64,000 nucleotides of DNA, taken from the NCBI GenBank assembly GCA_949987705.1, contig OX465281.1:242999143-243063142 (forward strand), in the 5' to 3' direction. The translations under genes were made by a program, and so were the position numbers. Under the pieces are notes generated by a model. It was not told the DNA's origin, ran no database searches, and worked only from the letters and a program-made list of their open reading frames with translations. The stretch is from Thereva unica (taxonomy: Eukaryota > Arthropoda > Insecta > Diptera > Therevidae). Below, in pieces: positions 1 through 12,739 of this stretch; position 1 is the stretch's first letter, and every line of letters starts with the position of its first letter.

Positions 1-99
1 TTGGAGATAAGGCAGAGCACATGGTAAAAACATTTCAACCCAATTAAACTTGGCCAGGCCAGGAACATCACAAAGGAGTGGCGAAATTCATGCAGTTAC

Positions 100-553
100 G
101 ACGGGAACTGAAGTTGAAACATTTAATCGGAATGATTTAAAGCGGAAAAAATCTCCTGGCTATGATCTGATTACTGCGGATTACAACGACAATAAATGCC
201 TGTAGCCATTTACTGAAAACGAAAACATGATACCAACTCAACCAAGTTGGTTTCCGAAAAAAGCATTTTACCATAGAGCAGGTTCATAGAATAACATAGA
301 CTATTGAAAAAGCTTTGGTAGAAAAAATGGGGTGTTCAGCTATATTTTTAGATGTTGCTCAAGCCCTTGACAAGGGATGGCATGAAGGACAACACTATAT
401 AAGCTGAGATTGCTCTTTCCCTAAGAACACACCCACAATTATAATCTTTAATATTTCTCAAAAATATTCTTTCGCAAAAGGGTGCTTACTCCCACCTGAA
501 AGAAATGAGAGCTGGAGTACCTCTAGGAAGTATATTAGGTCCAATGCTATACC
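100..553 (+). mobile_element. Jockey-like LINE reverse transcriptase fragment, left part
   Basis: Plus-strand pieces read like a Jockey-type reverse transcriptase: a KKSPGYDLIT motif near 145-175, an FLDV..ALDKGWH motif near 340-385 and GVPLGSILGPMLYLL near 515-555. Frames are broken by stops and shifts. The same protein resumes at 3691 with FTNDIL and TFADDAVILA, so the LINE at 559-3685 landed inside this older copy. It is a dead relic and lacks both ends. Confidence 0.75.
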
Positions 554-558
554 TACTT

Positions 559-3500
559 GATTCTTGAGTGTGAATACTTGTAATGCATTCGTATTCCAGC
601 TGCAATAACAAGGTAGGAACACTACTTAGAATTTTCAGTTCTAGGTCTAGTGGCTTTAAAATATGTTCCTTCAATGCCCGTAGTCTTAAAAACAAAATTG
701 ATGAATTTGGGGAAATGTTTCTCAATGTAGGAATTCATGCATTGCTTGTATGCGAAACTTGGTTGAATGCTTCAGTTCCATCCTCTTTCATATCCCTGGA
801 TGGTTATCGGGTGTTTCGCAACGATCGTCGGGATCGTATTGGTGGAGGGGTTGCTATATACATCAAAGATTTCCTCAATGTTAAAATTGTCTGTCACTCC
901 AAAACCTCCGTGATTGAATTCTTGGGCGTTGAAGTGTCCTGCAACTCGGAGAAAATTCTTCTCATATCTGTCTATTGTCCGCCTGATTTGTTTAATATGG
1001 ATAATTTCTTCGAGCTGGAACAAGCGATAGATAAATCCTCGCGGAAATACAGTAATCTCTTAGTTGGTGGAGATTTTAATGTGAATCTTCTATAGTCGTG
1101 TGGCCAACAGCAGCAATTTCTATACACAATGCACCGTCTTGGTTTAAATACAATTAATGCTCTGCCAACCTATTTTAAAGCAACACATCCATCACAACTT
1201 GATCTGCTACTCACCAGTGACAGTCGCCTAATTGTCTTTCAGAACCAAATTTCCGCTCCGAGTTTCCTAGACCATGATCTATTATATGTCTGTTGCAATA
1301 TTCCAGTTGGATCTCAACCTGCTAAAACAATTACTTACCGTGACTTTACTAACACTGATCGTCGTAGTCTAGTTGAATGTTGTGAGGGGTTACCTTGGGA
1401 AAACATTTTCACATTTACTGACGTTAATGATAAGACCAAGTTTTTTGAGGGGCTTATGCAGTCCTTGTTTGATGAGTTTGTTCCTATTCGAACAAAAACC
1501 ATTACTGAAAAATCCAAGCCTTGGTTCAGTCCTGAAATTAAGTCCTTAATTATTGAGCGGGAGTATCTCTATAAAAGATTCGTAAAACTAAAAACCGAAA
1601 GTGCCAAAAACTCTTATAAACGACTCCGTAATATCACCACGGCTAAAATTAAAGAAGCCAAGCGAAATTTCTACGCATGCCGACTCTACCCGACTTTGCC
1701 ACCGAAGAAACTATGGAATAACTTAAGTAAATTAGGGGTACAATCAAAAAAAGAGCCTATAGCCCATGACTTCGATGCCGAAAGTCTGAATTCGCACTTT
1801 ACTTCAAGTAACTCTGTCCGTATTACGCATGTTCCTCTGTCGTCGTCTAATGGATTCAATTTCCGCTGTGTAAACCACGCTGAAGTTTTATGTGCCATAA
1901 ATGGCATTCAATCGAATGCTACAGGGAGCGACATAATATCGCCGAGATTTCTTAAACTATTGTTACCCAGTCTATTACCTATTATAACTCATTTGATTAA
2001 CTCATGCCTTACTACTTCCAAATTTCCCAATTCTTGGAAACATGCCCTTGTACTCCCTGTTGCCAAATGTTCTTCCCCTGAGCGCCCTGCTGACTTCCGT
2101 CCTATTAGTATCTTACCGATTTTAGCGAAAGTTCTTGAGAAACTGATTGCATTTCAAATTGTCGAGCTCTGTGAACGTTATCAGCTTATAAATCCCTGCC
2201 AATCTGGCTTTCGAAAATCCCACAGCTGTGATACTGCACTTCTTAAAATCACGACCGACATTAGGAACTACTTAGATGGGAACCAAGTCTGCTATCTTGC
2301 ACTACTAGACTTTTCCAAGGGTTTTGATAATGTTGACCACTCCCTACTTCTCGAAAAGCTCCGCACACAGTTTAGTTTCTCCTCATCTGCTCTCAAGCTT
2401 ATGCATAGTTTCTTGAATAACCGTTCGCAACAGGTAATGCTGCATAATCGTGCTTCAACCTCTACCATCCTCTGCTGTGGTGTTCCGCAAGGTTCAATTC
2501 TTGGCCCTCTCCTATTTAGTATATTCATTAATGACCTTCCTGTAGTAGTAAACAACTCCAAAATTCACATGTACGCTGATGATGTACAGCTGTATCTCTC
2601 TATGCCTAAGGACCAATTGGTCTCAGGAGTGCGGAAACTATCCGAGGACTTACAAAATGTTCTTATTTGGGCTTCGGCTAATCGCCTATAACTCAATCCA
2701 GGCAAGTCGCAATATCTAGTTCTAGCTCACTCTGTTAACCCCAGTCTGGTTTTTCCCCGAGTCATTTTAAATGGCAATCCTATTCAGCGTGTAGATCGTG
2801 TTAAAAATCTCGGAATAACTCTAAACCACGATATGACCTGTTGTGACCATATCCGTTATATAGTGAGTAAAACCTATTGAAACTTGATGAATTGCGCCCT
2901 TCGTTTGCGCTTAGCAAAAGGGCTACTCCTTCCCCATCTAATGCATGGCTACTTGGTCTTTCCCTCGTTAAATGCTTCTTGTGCTCGGAAAATTGAAATC
3001 GCATACAATGATTGTATACGCTTTATTTATAATCTACGACATTATGATCACACTACGCCTTTTGTGAACAATGTCTTAGGGTGTTCCTTAAAAACTTATA
3101 AAGACTTGAGGTTGCTGAGGTTTTTTCATGATATACTTAGACGGCAAAAACCCTCCTACCTTTCTGAATACCTCCAGCTCTCGCAATCGCGTAGAAATAA
3201 TAATGTACGTAATTATTCCTCGGTTTCGTTCTTTGCTAGGCCAACGTTCATACTTTGTTTATGCAGCTCTGCTTTGGAATACTCTTCCTTATAATTTGCA
3301 ATTTATCGAATCAAGCTGTGTTTTTAAAAGGCGTCTTTTTGAATACCTTACGGGCAGACCGTCTTGAAATGCAAATACTATCTATCTAGCTGGCACTTTA
3401 GTTCTCTCAAACTGCAAATCTAATTTTTCTTTTTTTTTTCTCTCTTTTTTCTTTTTGATCTCTCTATAATAATTTGTTTTTATCTTTCTTTCTTTTTTAC

Positions 3501-3685
3501 TTTATCTTTTGTTTTTTTAATTATTATTTATGTATATTATAAGATATATTTTAATGTTAGTTAGTTAGTAGGTTATTTTTTTTTTTTACTGTTAATTTTC
3601 CATTTTGTCTTTTTTTTCCTCCGTTTATTGTACTAATTTAAGAATCTTTCTTTGTACAAATATTGAAAATAAATAATAATAATAA
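559..3685 (+). mobile_element. 5'-truncated CR1/Jockey-group non-LTR retrotransposon, dead copy
   Basis: One frame runs from an APE-type endonuclease (SFNARSLKNK near 680, GGDFNVNL near 1075) into a reverse transcriptase (PADFRPISILPILAKVLEKL near 2090, LLDFSKGFDNVDH near 2310, [20 protein letters not shown] near 2490, YADDVQLYL near 2573). The C-terminal region ends with an LWNTLP motif near 3275. The frame is interrupted by in-frame stops at 1093, 2689 and 2878 and by a one-base shift near 3240 (an extra C). No RNase H and no ORF1 are present, so it is 5' truncated. It ends in an AAT repeat (3671-3685). It is flanked by TACTT at 554-558 and 3686-3690, a likely target duplication. Exact clade is uncertain. 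Confidence 0.88.
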
Positions 3686-3690
3686 TACTT

Positions 3691-3900
3691 TTCACGAATG
3701 ATATTCTAGTCCTCTTAAATAGTATAATAGGCACCTTCGCTGACGATGCAGTAATACTTGCAATCGAGAAAAGTGAAGTAGAATTAACCCGTATCCTCCA
3801 AAACGCTGTAGATACTGTAGTCAACTGAACTAAAAACTGGCGTATTCATCTCAATAGAACTAAATCAATGTGCACGGTAATTTCACTAACCAAAAACTTC
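3691..3900 (+). mobile_element. Jockey-like LINE fragment, right part of interrupted copy
   Basis: Continues the reverse transcriptase broken at 553: FTNDIL immediately after the inserted LINE, then TFADDAVILA (the catalytic FADD box) near 3735-3765, then a KNWRIHLNRTKS motif near 3832. Stops interrupt it. Sequence from 3900 to 4670 shows no feature that I can name. Confidence 0.72.
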
Positions 3901-4673
3901 CTATTAACATCTCTGGAATGAAAAGCCCAAAGCCCATACTCCAATACTGCAAAATTTTTAAGGGTGAATTCAGATCCAAAAGGTAAGTGGAAAAAGCATA
4001 TAAAGTAGAAGAGAAAGAAACTAAACATCAAAGTTAGAAAACTATATTGGCTTATACAGGGTATTTTCTGACAATTAAACTGTGTGAAGAGCCACAAGGC
4101 ATACAAAAGATGACAGAGACTCCTTTTTAAATTGAAATAAGTACTATTATTTAATAAACTATAATAATTAAATTCATCGACTGACCTCACCCATGCATTC
4201 CATTGATGAAACAATTTTCATATAAATTAGTACCGATCACATCGCGTCAGAGTCAGTTGTAAAACACAGTGGTGCACAGGTTTCTTTATACCCAGTCAAA
4301 ATGTACATTCAACTGCAGCATAGATCGAGAATAGCCGAAAATTGGAACAGCCCTTAAAAAAAGCAATGAAATGTCGAATTTCTCCAACGATAGGTGGGGA
4401 GCAAAAAAAATTATTCAAAAGGTCAAAATATCTGTATTTGAAATGTTAAAACTTTCTTTTATTATCCCCATACACAAACCGGTTTTATACATTACCTCAG
4501 AAAATTTGTCAGAGTCACCCATCCATAACACAGACACAATGGTAACATCTGGGGGTCTGCCAAAACTATGAGATGCGTTTATTTTACAACACCATAAGCA
4601 TTACAATCATTACACGAAAAAGAGATAGAAAATTAGAGATTTAGTGTAATACCTACCGAATGATGGATAGTAA

Positions 4674-4803
4674 GCCTGCTCGCACACTGCATCAGAATTT
4701 GTACGATTTTGTGCGAATTCTGATGTAATTGTGTGAAAATGTATGCTATTTCATCGGAATTCGCACAAATTCGTACAAATTCTGATCCAGTGTGCGAGCA
4801 GCC
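4674..4803. mobile_element. Foldback MITE A (130 bp), TAA target duplication
   Basis: The two arms (about 52 bp each, starting GCCTGCTCGCACACTG) are near-perfect inverted copies around a short loop. TAA occurs at 4671-4673 and 4804-4806 directly outside the arms. It has no coding capacity. The 3-bp TWA duplication suggests PIF/Harbinger mobilisation, which is inference. Confidence 0.82.
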
Positions 4804-4961
4804 TAAGATTTACTCCATTAAAGCATCTCTCACTTCAAATGCAGACTAAAAATTTAGTGTTGAATAGAACATGATTATAAAATGAGTTTGTAAGCGGTGA
4901 TTTTTTTTTTCTTTTGAGCCAGTAAAATGTCATGCCTAATTTAAAGTCGAAGAGCCATTGC

Positions 4962-5881
4962 TAGTGATATGGGCCGGGTAAATACCCAATGGGAAGGTAA
5001 ATATAAATTGGGTATTTACACGGGTATTTACCCGATGGTCGTTTAAATACCCAAAACGAAGGTAGTTTCAGTATAATAAAAATGTATGCCAGCTGCCAGC
5101 AAGCATGTGGATTGGCAACACTGCTGAGCTCATCCTACCCAGAAGTCAAACTCACCCTGCTTTTCCCTCCATTTTCAGATTAGATCGTCTTTGTATTTGA
5201 TTTATAATATCATTTTATTTTGTTTTGGACATCAAATGATGTGGTAATGTAGGTCTTATATTGTAATTTTGCATTTAACCTACATCCCTACCAGGCTTTT
5301 TGCCTTTTTCAATTAAGTTCAATTAATTTTTACCCAGGTTGTCCTTGCTCAATTAATATTGTCCACGATCAATAAAGAGAATTTCACTAAGTATGTCCAC
5401 TTCTCAAGCATCTTCTTTTTAATTTTTCAGTTTAGACCAGTTTGATTTTATTTCCTTATCTTTCAACTGAAGTGCTAAGTTCCAATTGTAAAGCCGCGTT
5501 TACATCCCAAAGTGAACGCGAAAGTGCACTTTGAAACTCTATTATTGCACAGAAATTTGTATGCTTTTTTCTCTGTTGCACGAAAATTCTGAAATTCTGC
5601 ATACAAATTGCTGTGGGATAAAAGAGCTTCAAAGTGCATTTTCGCGTTCACTTTGGGATGTAAACGCGGCTTAATTTCTGTTAATTTTAATAACTTTCTA
5701 ATATTGTAACAACTCAGAAAAAATAGTTTACGAACATTTCCCAAGTTTTAGCTTAATACGAACGGATTTTTTTTAATTGTTAAATACCCGGGTATTTATG
5801 AGTATTGGGTATTTACCCAGGTATTTATTTACCCTGGACATTTACCCTGATTCATAAGTACCTGGGTATTTTACATCACTA
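4962..5881. mobile_element. Non-autonomous hAT-like element (920 bp)
   Basis: The ends are TAGTGATATGGG and, inverted, TAGTGATGTAAA. They are flanked by a perfect 8-bp duplication GCCATTGC (4954-4961 and 5882-5889), the size typical of hAT transposons. Both subterminal regions carry many copies of a GGGTATTTACCC-type palindrome (4976-5060 and 5787-5875), as expected for transposase-binding repeats. No transposase frame is present. It is interrupted by MITE B at 5492-5671. Confidence 0.85.
5492..5671. mobile_element. Foldback MITE B (180 bp) nested in the hAT-like element
   Basis: It begins AGCCGCGTTTACATCCC and ends with the exact inverse. The arms are tens of bases long with few mismatches, and TAA flanks it at 5489-5491 and 5672-5674. 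No coding capacity. It sits inside the 4962-5881 element and is therefore younger than it. Confidence 0.87.
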
Positions 5882-5964
5882 GCCATTGCAATTACAAAAA
5901 CAAGCAAATTAAAGAAAGAAGGAAAATAAATACCAGAACTTTTTTACGAGTTTCATTCTAATAT

Positions 5965-6250
5965 AATATGTATGTACATTAAACTGCCTCAGAGTAAGTA
6001 AGAAACATATGCCCCCACAATGTGTATTTATATTGATTTACTTGATTTCAAGTTGGAAATTTATCTACCGCAAAAGCAGTAAAAATGTCTCCAGTTCGTA
6101 TTTACAATACAATCACACCTCGCCTCATTTAACTCGATACACCAGTAGGACATTATTTTAGAACCGGGGAATTTCGCAAAATTGAGGCCTCAGTACAATT
6201 TACATTATTGTAAGGAGCAAATGTACTGCCTCGTTTAAGTCCGGCTCAAC
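5965..6250 (+). repeat. Dispersed repeat R, copy 1
   Basis: This stretch matches the reverse complement of 12180-12440 over about 270 bp with many substitutions. Shared blocks include AGAGTAAGTAAGAAA, CCTCGCCTCATTTA, CCAGTAGGACATTAT and CAGTACAATTTAC. No reading frame or known family was recognised. Confidence 0.7.
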
Positions 6251-9200
6251 TCTATAAAAATTACAGGTAACAAAAAGGTGTGAAATGACTACTACGGCCC
6301 GCGGAAAAAACGTGAAGTTTATTCTGGCCTATGTTATAAAAAGGCTGCTCACCCTTGATCTAGATGTTTGTTTATAAATTGAAAAATTAGACTAGAAACA
6401 ATCTTTCACAATCAGTATTTTCGAATTCGTTTAAGATTCTAGAATTCAAACGTAATTTTTATCAATATCTGTTAGAGCAGCCCTAATCTAACCTATCTAG
6501 TTTAATCGTTCTATCTAAGTTTACTACTAGATATCGGAATTTTTATTCCTTTTAAAACCCAAAATAAAAACTATAATACAATTTTCCTATCAAACTACAA
6601 AATCAAAAAAAATTTGATAAACATAAAAAATTATCCTAAAAATTTAATTTTTTACAAATAATTAAACAACAAAAACTCAAAAACTTCATGCTAAATCAAT
6701 TTTGTTCATAAAAAAAACAAAATTAACAATAACCAATTAATTATACTATGAAAAACCGCAAAAATCCACCCCCGCCTCCCCGAAGAATAACGTAATTAGT
6801 AAAACCCCTTTAAAAGTTAAAATGTTCGCATCCATAAACTAGATTACAATCGACCCTTTCTCGCCCTATCAACATTAAGCGCGACATCCCCCCATCATCC
6901 ATGACAGGCGGAATTCTAGAGCCCCCCCATCAAGTCAGCCGCAATTAATTTATTCGCCGCCGCCCACCCAATGTCAAGTAACTACACCGAAACCATGACC
7001 TTCTATATCAATGGCGTTATTTCCAGCATCCCCCCAAACGCCCTATGTCTTCAACCCTATCCTATCACTGCTACTTCGGTAGTGCTGCAGCAGCAGCCAT
7101 TATTGCAGTTTTCGGTGGCATAGATTTGAAATGAAATTCCGAAAGTTTTAGAGATTCAATTAGCAGTAAACGTGTCCTGGATTTAAGGAAAAGTTATCCT
7201 AGAGTCATAAATTCATCACGGGTGTCCTAAGGGTAAAGGATGTACTATCTGTAGTTTATATTACTACTATCGCAGTAATAGAGTAAGTTGTAACATAGTT
7301 GCAGGGATTGGAGGATATGCAAAATCCATATAATGACGGAGAAGGATATAAACTCATTTTGCTTTGGGGCCATGTTTTAAGTGCAATTTAAAAGGATTCC
7401 TTCAAGGACATTAAAATAATGTAGTTGCAACAAAATTGCGCGCGTGCAAGTTTGTGTTATAAATGTTGTGTAAGCTGCGTTTGTATAGATGAGGATAGAC
7501 TTTATGTATATGTACAATATATAGACTATGATGAAATGGACGAAAATTTTATTACACATTTCTCTTCCGGGTATCATAAAAAAGGATATTATATAGGAAG
7601 AGAGATGTGAATCCTTTAGATATATACATAAATAATATACAGTAGAATGTACTAGATTAAAGTGTAGATCGTTTTTATAGTTAATTACCAGTTCAACAAG
7701 ATAGCAGAGACAAAATAGCGTTATAATCCTGAATTTGAGTATCCATTCAAATGATGTTTAACCATTATGTTTTTATCCCTTATGGGGATAAAAAAAAAAT
7801 TCCTGTTTAGAGGACGGAGATTGAAGCAATTTACTTACGATATATTATTTATCCTTGTTTCAGGAAATTTAATTTATTTTTTCGAGAGAAAAAAATAAAT
7901 TAACGAATTATCCTTTTTATTGCCGTGACGTTATTATTATACTACTTGGATGGTTCACCACACACTACCACACTAAAATAAACATTATTCGAAATTCTTT
8001 ATTAATTTTTTTTATATTTATTTTTTTTATTTTATTTTTTATTTATTAATTAACTAAAATTTCACTTCACTTATAATAAAATTTTACAAAAAAACACTAT
8101 TAACAAATTCTACTATCGATATTCATTAAGGATATTCACATTTTTATTTATTTATTTTATTTTTTTTTTTTTCAAAAAGAAGCCACTTTTCTACAAAACT
8201 TTTATATTTAATATTTTTAACACTATCCCTGCATACGTTTTGTTTATTATTATATTTATTAATTTCACAAACACTTTTTCTACAGTGCTGAATATCCTTT
8301 CTTAAGGATAATTGAATATCTAGCAGCTGTTTCAAATTGTAACACTTTATTTATTTTTTTTATTTATTTTTTAATTTATATTTATTTATTTTGTTTTAAA
8401 TTCACTCGCGCCACAATTTCAATATAGCAGCTTATACCAAGCCGCCTTATTCTTCGACACCGATACTAAAAAAAAAATTTAGGGTCCCTTGATTGTCCCT
8501 TTAGGGCTCCCAACTACTAGTCAAAATTTTTTTTTTTTGTTGTATTCGATATTTCTAATCAATGTTTAGGTCGCCGTCACGTCCTCGTTGAGACTGAGTT
8601 GTCGGGGATGCTTTAGAGAGATGCTCCACAAAAGGCGCCCACCACATGTTCTTTTCCTTCTTTATTCCCAGTTATTGCTTATGTCTCGTTTACGCCGTCG
8701 CCGCCGCCGCCACTGGTGCCGCTGCCACCCATAATATTGCCACCCATTTTTGGGTGGATACACAATAGAAAGGACACAACATCGAATCGGCTGGAGTAGG
8801 CCAAGTTCAGTAATATACCCCCCAAAAGAAAGCAAGGATGCGAGACCGAAAAAAATCTTGAGATACTCCTGAATCCTGAATTGAGATTTCTTTTCACAAT
8901 AAACTAAGAGCATCCGTCATCATCCAGCATCTCTCTTACCAAAAGTACCACAAAAATAAAGGGGAAGAAACTCTCAAATTTCACCAAAATAAAAGAGAAA
9001 CAAAATTCTCTTAACCTTGTTATTTTACACAGATTTAATACATATTCAAACAAAAACAACAAAAAATATAAAATAAGGACGAAAAAGGACTCTTTTTTAT
9101 CTATGCGTAGTAAAGAACAAAGTCTATGGCGAGAATGACACCAACAACAACAACACCACAACCACGATAAGTGGTGGAATCGGGTGAAAAACCAAAACAT

Positions 9201-9860
9201 GACGTAACGTTTTTTTCTAGCTATATGTTTTCGCATCGTTAAAGGAGGGTCCTTGTAATACGAGAAGGATAATGGCAAGCAAGCTTCACCATTTCTGTGA
9301 GAGGAGTCTCGCTTGAAAATTTTCTTATATCTATCAAGGGCTAGGTTTGGTCATGATTTTCCACAAAGATATCTTTCTTGACGTTGATGGACTTTTAAAA
9401 AATTGCCATGGTTGGTGTATATACGAAGATTCCTCTTTTCTTTTTAGATTTTTTTTTGTTTAGAGGAAATAATTGGCATGACAATTAGCTATATAAAAAT
9501 GTTATTAATGATTGAAAATGAAATATAAGACCGAAAACAATAAAGCAGAGTGTTTTTATGGTGATTGAGAATTCAAAAATTGAAAACGGAGACTGTAAGA
9601 TAAGATTGGTGAAAGAAGATTCACTTACGCAGTAGGATGTGTTCAACAAATATGATCCGAGTTTTTTTTACCTAATACAGATTTGTTACAAATTATTAAT
9701 ATTCTCCCTCTTCTTTGATCCGCTAGCTCCGAGCGGTCCAAGCGGGAAGTCCCCACAACGCATACGCTGCTCTTGGTGCTGCTGAACTGCTCTGGAACTC
9801 TATGTATTCACGATTTGTTTCTATTCTTGACGATTTTTGGCGACGTCTCGAGCCTCGATA
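6250..9860. other. AT-rich intergenic sequence without a recognised gene
   Basis: Mostly very AT-rich, with poly-A/T runs near 7985-8060, 8150 and 8340-8395. Two stretches are richer in GC than their surroundings: 6765-7130 (an unrecognised 50-codon frame starts at 6971) and 8570-8760 (GCC/GGC repeats). Neither has convincing splice sites or homology that I recognise. 9720-9858 appears to be the 3' end of the LINE at 9978-11640. Confidence 0.5.
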
Positions 9861-9861
9861 A

Positions 9862-9977
9862 CTGGGGTGACAGCACGTAAGTTGTTTCAATTGACCTCTT
9901 CATACAAAAATTCGAGTGTTACAAAAAATTTTGTATGAAGAGGTCGCTTGAAACAACTTACGTGCTACCACCCCTGA
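9862..9977. mobile_element. Foldback MITE C (116 bp) inside an RTE-like LINE
   Basis: Arms of about 50 bp (CTGGGGTGACAGCACGTAAG and its near inverse) flank a short loop, with TAA at 9859-9861 and 9978-9980. On the minus strand LINE sequence is present on both sides: LKNQRLS before, and EARDVAKNRQE after when the MITE and one TAA are ignored. This marks it as an insertion. Confidence 0.8.
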
Positions 9978-11640
9978 TAATCGTTGATTCTTTAAGTCGC
10001 CCTCGATTTTCTTTTGGTAGGTTTTCTTCGGTGCCGATCGCTTTATTCTCAAGCCTGCCAAACGGTCTCGCCAGAGAAGTACACGTGGCAAGCGGTCATC
10101 ATCCATTCAGCAAACATGTCCAAACCATCATAGCCGACGTATTTTGTATTTGTATTTTTGTATTTTTTCTTCGCTTAGTGTCTGTTGATCGCATCTCTAT
10201 CCAACTGTTTCGTATTGAAGGCGATCGTGGAGTGAGACATCAAGAATCTACCTCAAACATCTCATTTGGAAGACTTCGAGCTTCTTGACGTCTGGCTTGC
10301 CCAGTGTCCAGGTTTCCGATCCATAAAGAAGAATCGGAAGGATCAACGTTCGGGAAAGGCGTACTTTCGTCTTGATGGAAATATTTGTTCGTTTCCACAT
10401 GCAAAACTTGAGCGAAGCGAATGTTGCTGTTGCCTGACCGATGCGGCTTTGAACGTCGGCCGTCGAAGCCACTTTCTTTTTCTCCTTCCATCAATGATAC
10501 CAAATATTTTAACATCGGAACCTGTTCGATTTGAGATCAATGGAGGTGAACACTGGCTTTCGATCAGTCCATTGTGAGCACTTCGGTCTTTTCCGCATTG
10601 ATTTTGAACCCGTATAACCGCGTGATACGAGAAATGTCGTATAAGATGTCCGTTGTTTCGGCATCCGTATCGGCGAAGACGGCGCTATCGTCGGTGAACA
10701 TCAAGTCGGTTACGAAGTTGTTGTCGTCATATCGAACTCCGCGTCATCCATCGAATGCTTCACGCATAATCCCATCGAGCACAATGTTGAGAAGTGGCGA
10801 AACGACATCTCTTTGTCGGATATCTGTTGAATCGAGAATTCTTCGGATAATTCGCTTCGAATACGAATACTGCTGGTTGAGCCATCTTACGACGTTTGGA
10901 GAAGTTGAATGATTTTCAATGGCAAATGTTCGGTTTCCAGGTTCCAGGTTCAAAGCACAAGCTGGTCGGTCCAATCGATGCAGTCGAAAGCAGATTTGAA
11001 ATCGATGAAAACGACATTTCGTTTGCCACAACGAATTCGATCGATCGCTTTCTTCCACGTCGACGGGCCACGATCTGAATGTCATATGTGTGTTATGAGG
11101 ACGTGAGGTTGTTGTGATAAGACATAACCTCCGGTTTTATAATCTCGTCGCTTTTTCATTTTTCAGCGATTTTATTGTCGTTTTCACTTCGATAAATGTC
11201 GTTTCAGTATCGAAAAACTGATTCGTCGGCTGTTCGACAATTGACGGTTCGGGTGCTGAACCTTGTCGCGGATCTTGGTTATACAGCTGGTGCAAGAATT
11301 CTCTCCACCGCTGCAGGCGCCTATGGGGAGGAGTCACGAAAGTTCCATCCGATTTTTTGATGTTTTCGTTTCTTGATGTTGTTTTGCCGTCTAACCGACG
11401 GATTGTCTGGTACAACGTCCAGTACTCGTGCCTAGACGCCGCTTCTTCCTTATCGGCCTCAATGTTATTCCAGTACGCTTCTCGTTCCGATTTCATTTTC
11501 TGTCGAACTTCTTTGTTAAACCGTCGATATTGATCGAAATCGACGTGTTTCAATTGCTTCTGCTGACGACGAGGTCTAGACAGCTGTCCGAAATCCGTGG
11601 CTGCGCCCGTTTTGGTTAGGTGGACACAGCTCCATTGTAC
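9978..11640 (-). mobile_element. RTE-like LINE, degraded (minus strand)
   Basis: Read on the minus strand from 11640 downward: a linker region with WREFLHQLYN and FDTETTFIEVKTTIKSLKN (11310-11150), reverse transcriptase pieces RQRDVVSPLLN (near 10825) and DLMFTDDSAVFADTD (near 10690), then a C-terminal part with LILPILLYGSETWTL (near 10320) and CRMDDDRLPR (near 10110). Frames shift repeatedly. It continues beyond MITE C to about 9720. The endonuclease is missing. An AC microsatellite (11706-11730) lies just upstream. Confidence 0.8.
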
Positions 11641-12179
11641 ACCCCACAATGGACTCCGAGTTCGCGCGATATCGTGCAGGAAAAAAAGACCACATACGTA
11701 AGCGTACACACACACGCACACACACAAACTCTTCTTCTCAATGCTATAGGGACCTTGAAAAATGAAAATACGTTGAAAATTTTGATTTCGATTTTCGGAT
11801 CGATTACAGTAACTTCCCTATATACTGGGAAGTTAATATTACATTGAAACAACTTTCTTCGCTTGCAGTGGCCATTGACAGTTCAATTTTTGCAGATTTG
11901 CTCTTTTTTTTCATTACATTTTTTTGTTACCGTGTAGAGCCCACATATTAACTAGATTTTTGCTAGTAATACATATAAAAAACTTCTTTGAAAAACAACT
12001 GAACTTTTATTAAAATCCAAATTTGCAGCCTAGTCGTGCCTGTGCGAAACAATAGTGAGTAAACTTTGCTTAGTTCCCGCCTTGCATTTCTCGTCGTTTT
12101 TTCTGTCTTTGGTCAGTACTGTTAAATTCCCTCTCACAAGCAAGTCCTTTATTAGTAACAGTGAAAGATGATAGTGATA

Positions 12180-12440
12180 ATAATGCAATCCTACATTCGT
12201 CCATCCTGCCCTTTGAGACAGTACATTTGTCTCTTACACGACAGTAAATTGTACTGAAGCTTCAATTATTTCAAATGGCCCAGTTCAAACATAATGTCCT
12301 ACTGGTATGTGAGGGTGTATAGAGATAAATGAGGCGAGGTATGATTGTAAAATATAAACATACATTGGGGAGGCATAGATTTCTTACTTACTCTAAGGCA
12401 TTTTTATGCATATTCGAATTAAACTCATCGCTTTTGCTTG
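12180..12440 (-). repeat. Dispersed repeat R, copy 2 (inverted)
   Basis: Reverse-complement counterpart of 5965-6250, about 6 kb away. The pair could be two copies of a small element or the inverted ends of a larger one. No direct duplication was recognised at the edges. Confidence 0.68.
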
Positions 12441-12739
12441 TTTTTGTCGTCATTTTGGCAGTACAATAGCACTTCGACTCATTTGAAGTTGGACTTTGTA
12501 CTGGCTTAAAAGAAAATATAGCCACCTCCTTCAAACTCATCTTATAATCAGGTCTTACCCAACACTAATTGGTACCTTTCTTTTTCCAGTAGCTTAACAA
12601 TCTCATATGAATTTTGGATGAAGTTTGGAATTGAGGCTGCATTGGGTCCTCTGTACTGCAAAAAATCGCGTTATTGATATATATATACCTACATATATAT
12701 GTATATGAGCATGTTTTCGTTTGCGTAGTGAATATCTAT

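Noticed and set aside
6344..6486. Possible degenerate foldback (GGCTGCTC and GAGCAGCC with TAA on both sides)
   Set aside because: Only about 8 bp of inverted match; too little to separate from chance in AT-rich sequence.
8679..8913. Minus-strand frames ending in a Gly-rich tail (GGSGTSGGGGDG)
   Set aside because: No convincing splice acceptor or homology; GGC repeats alone can produce this.
9000..9280. 124-codon minus-strand frame rich in Phe and Leu
   Set aside because: Composition reflects AT-rich sequence; no motif or splice context.
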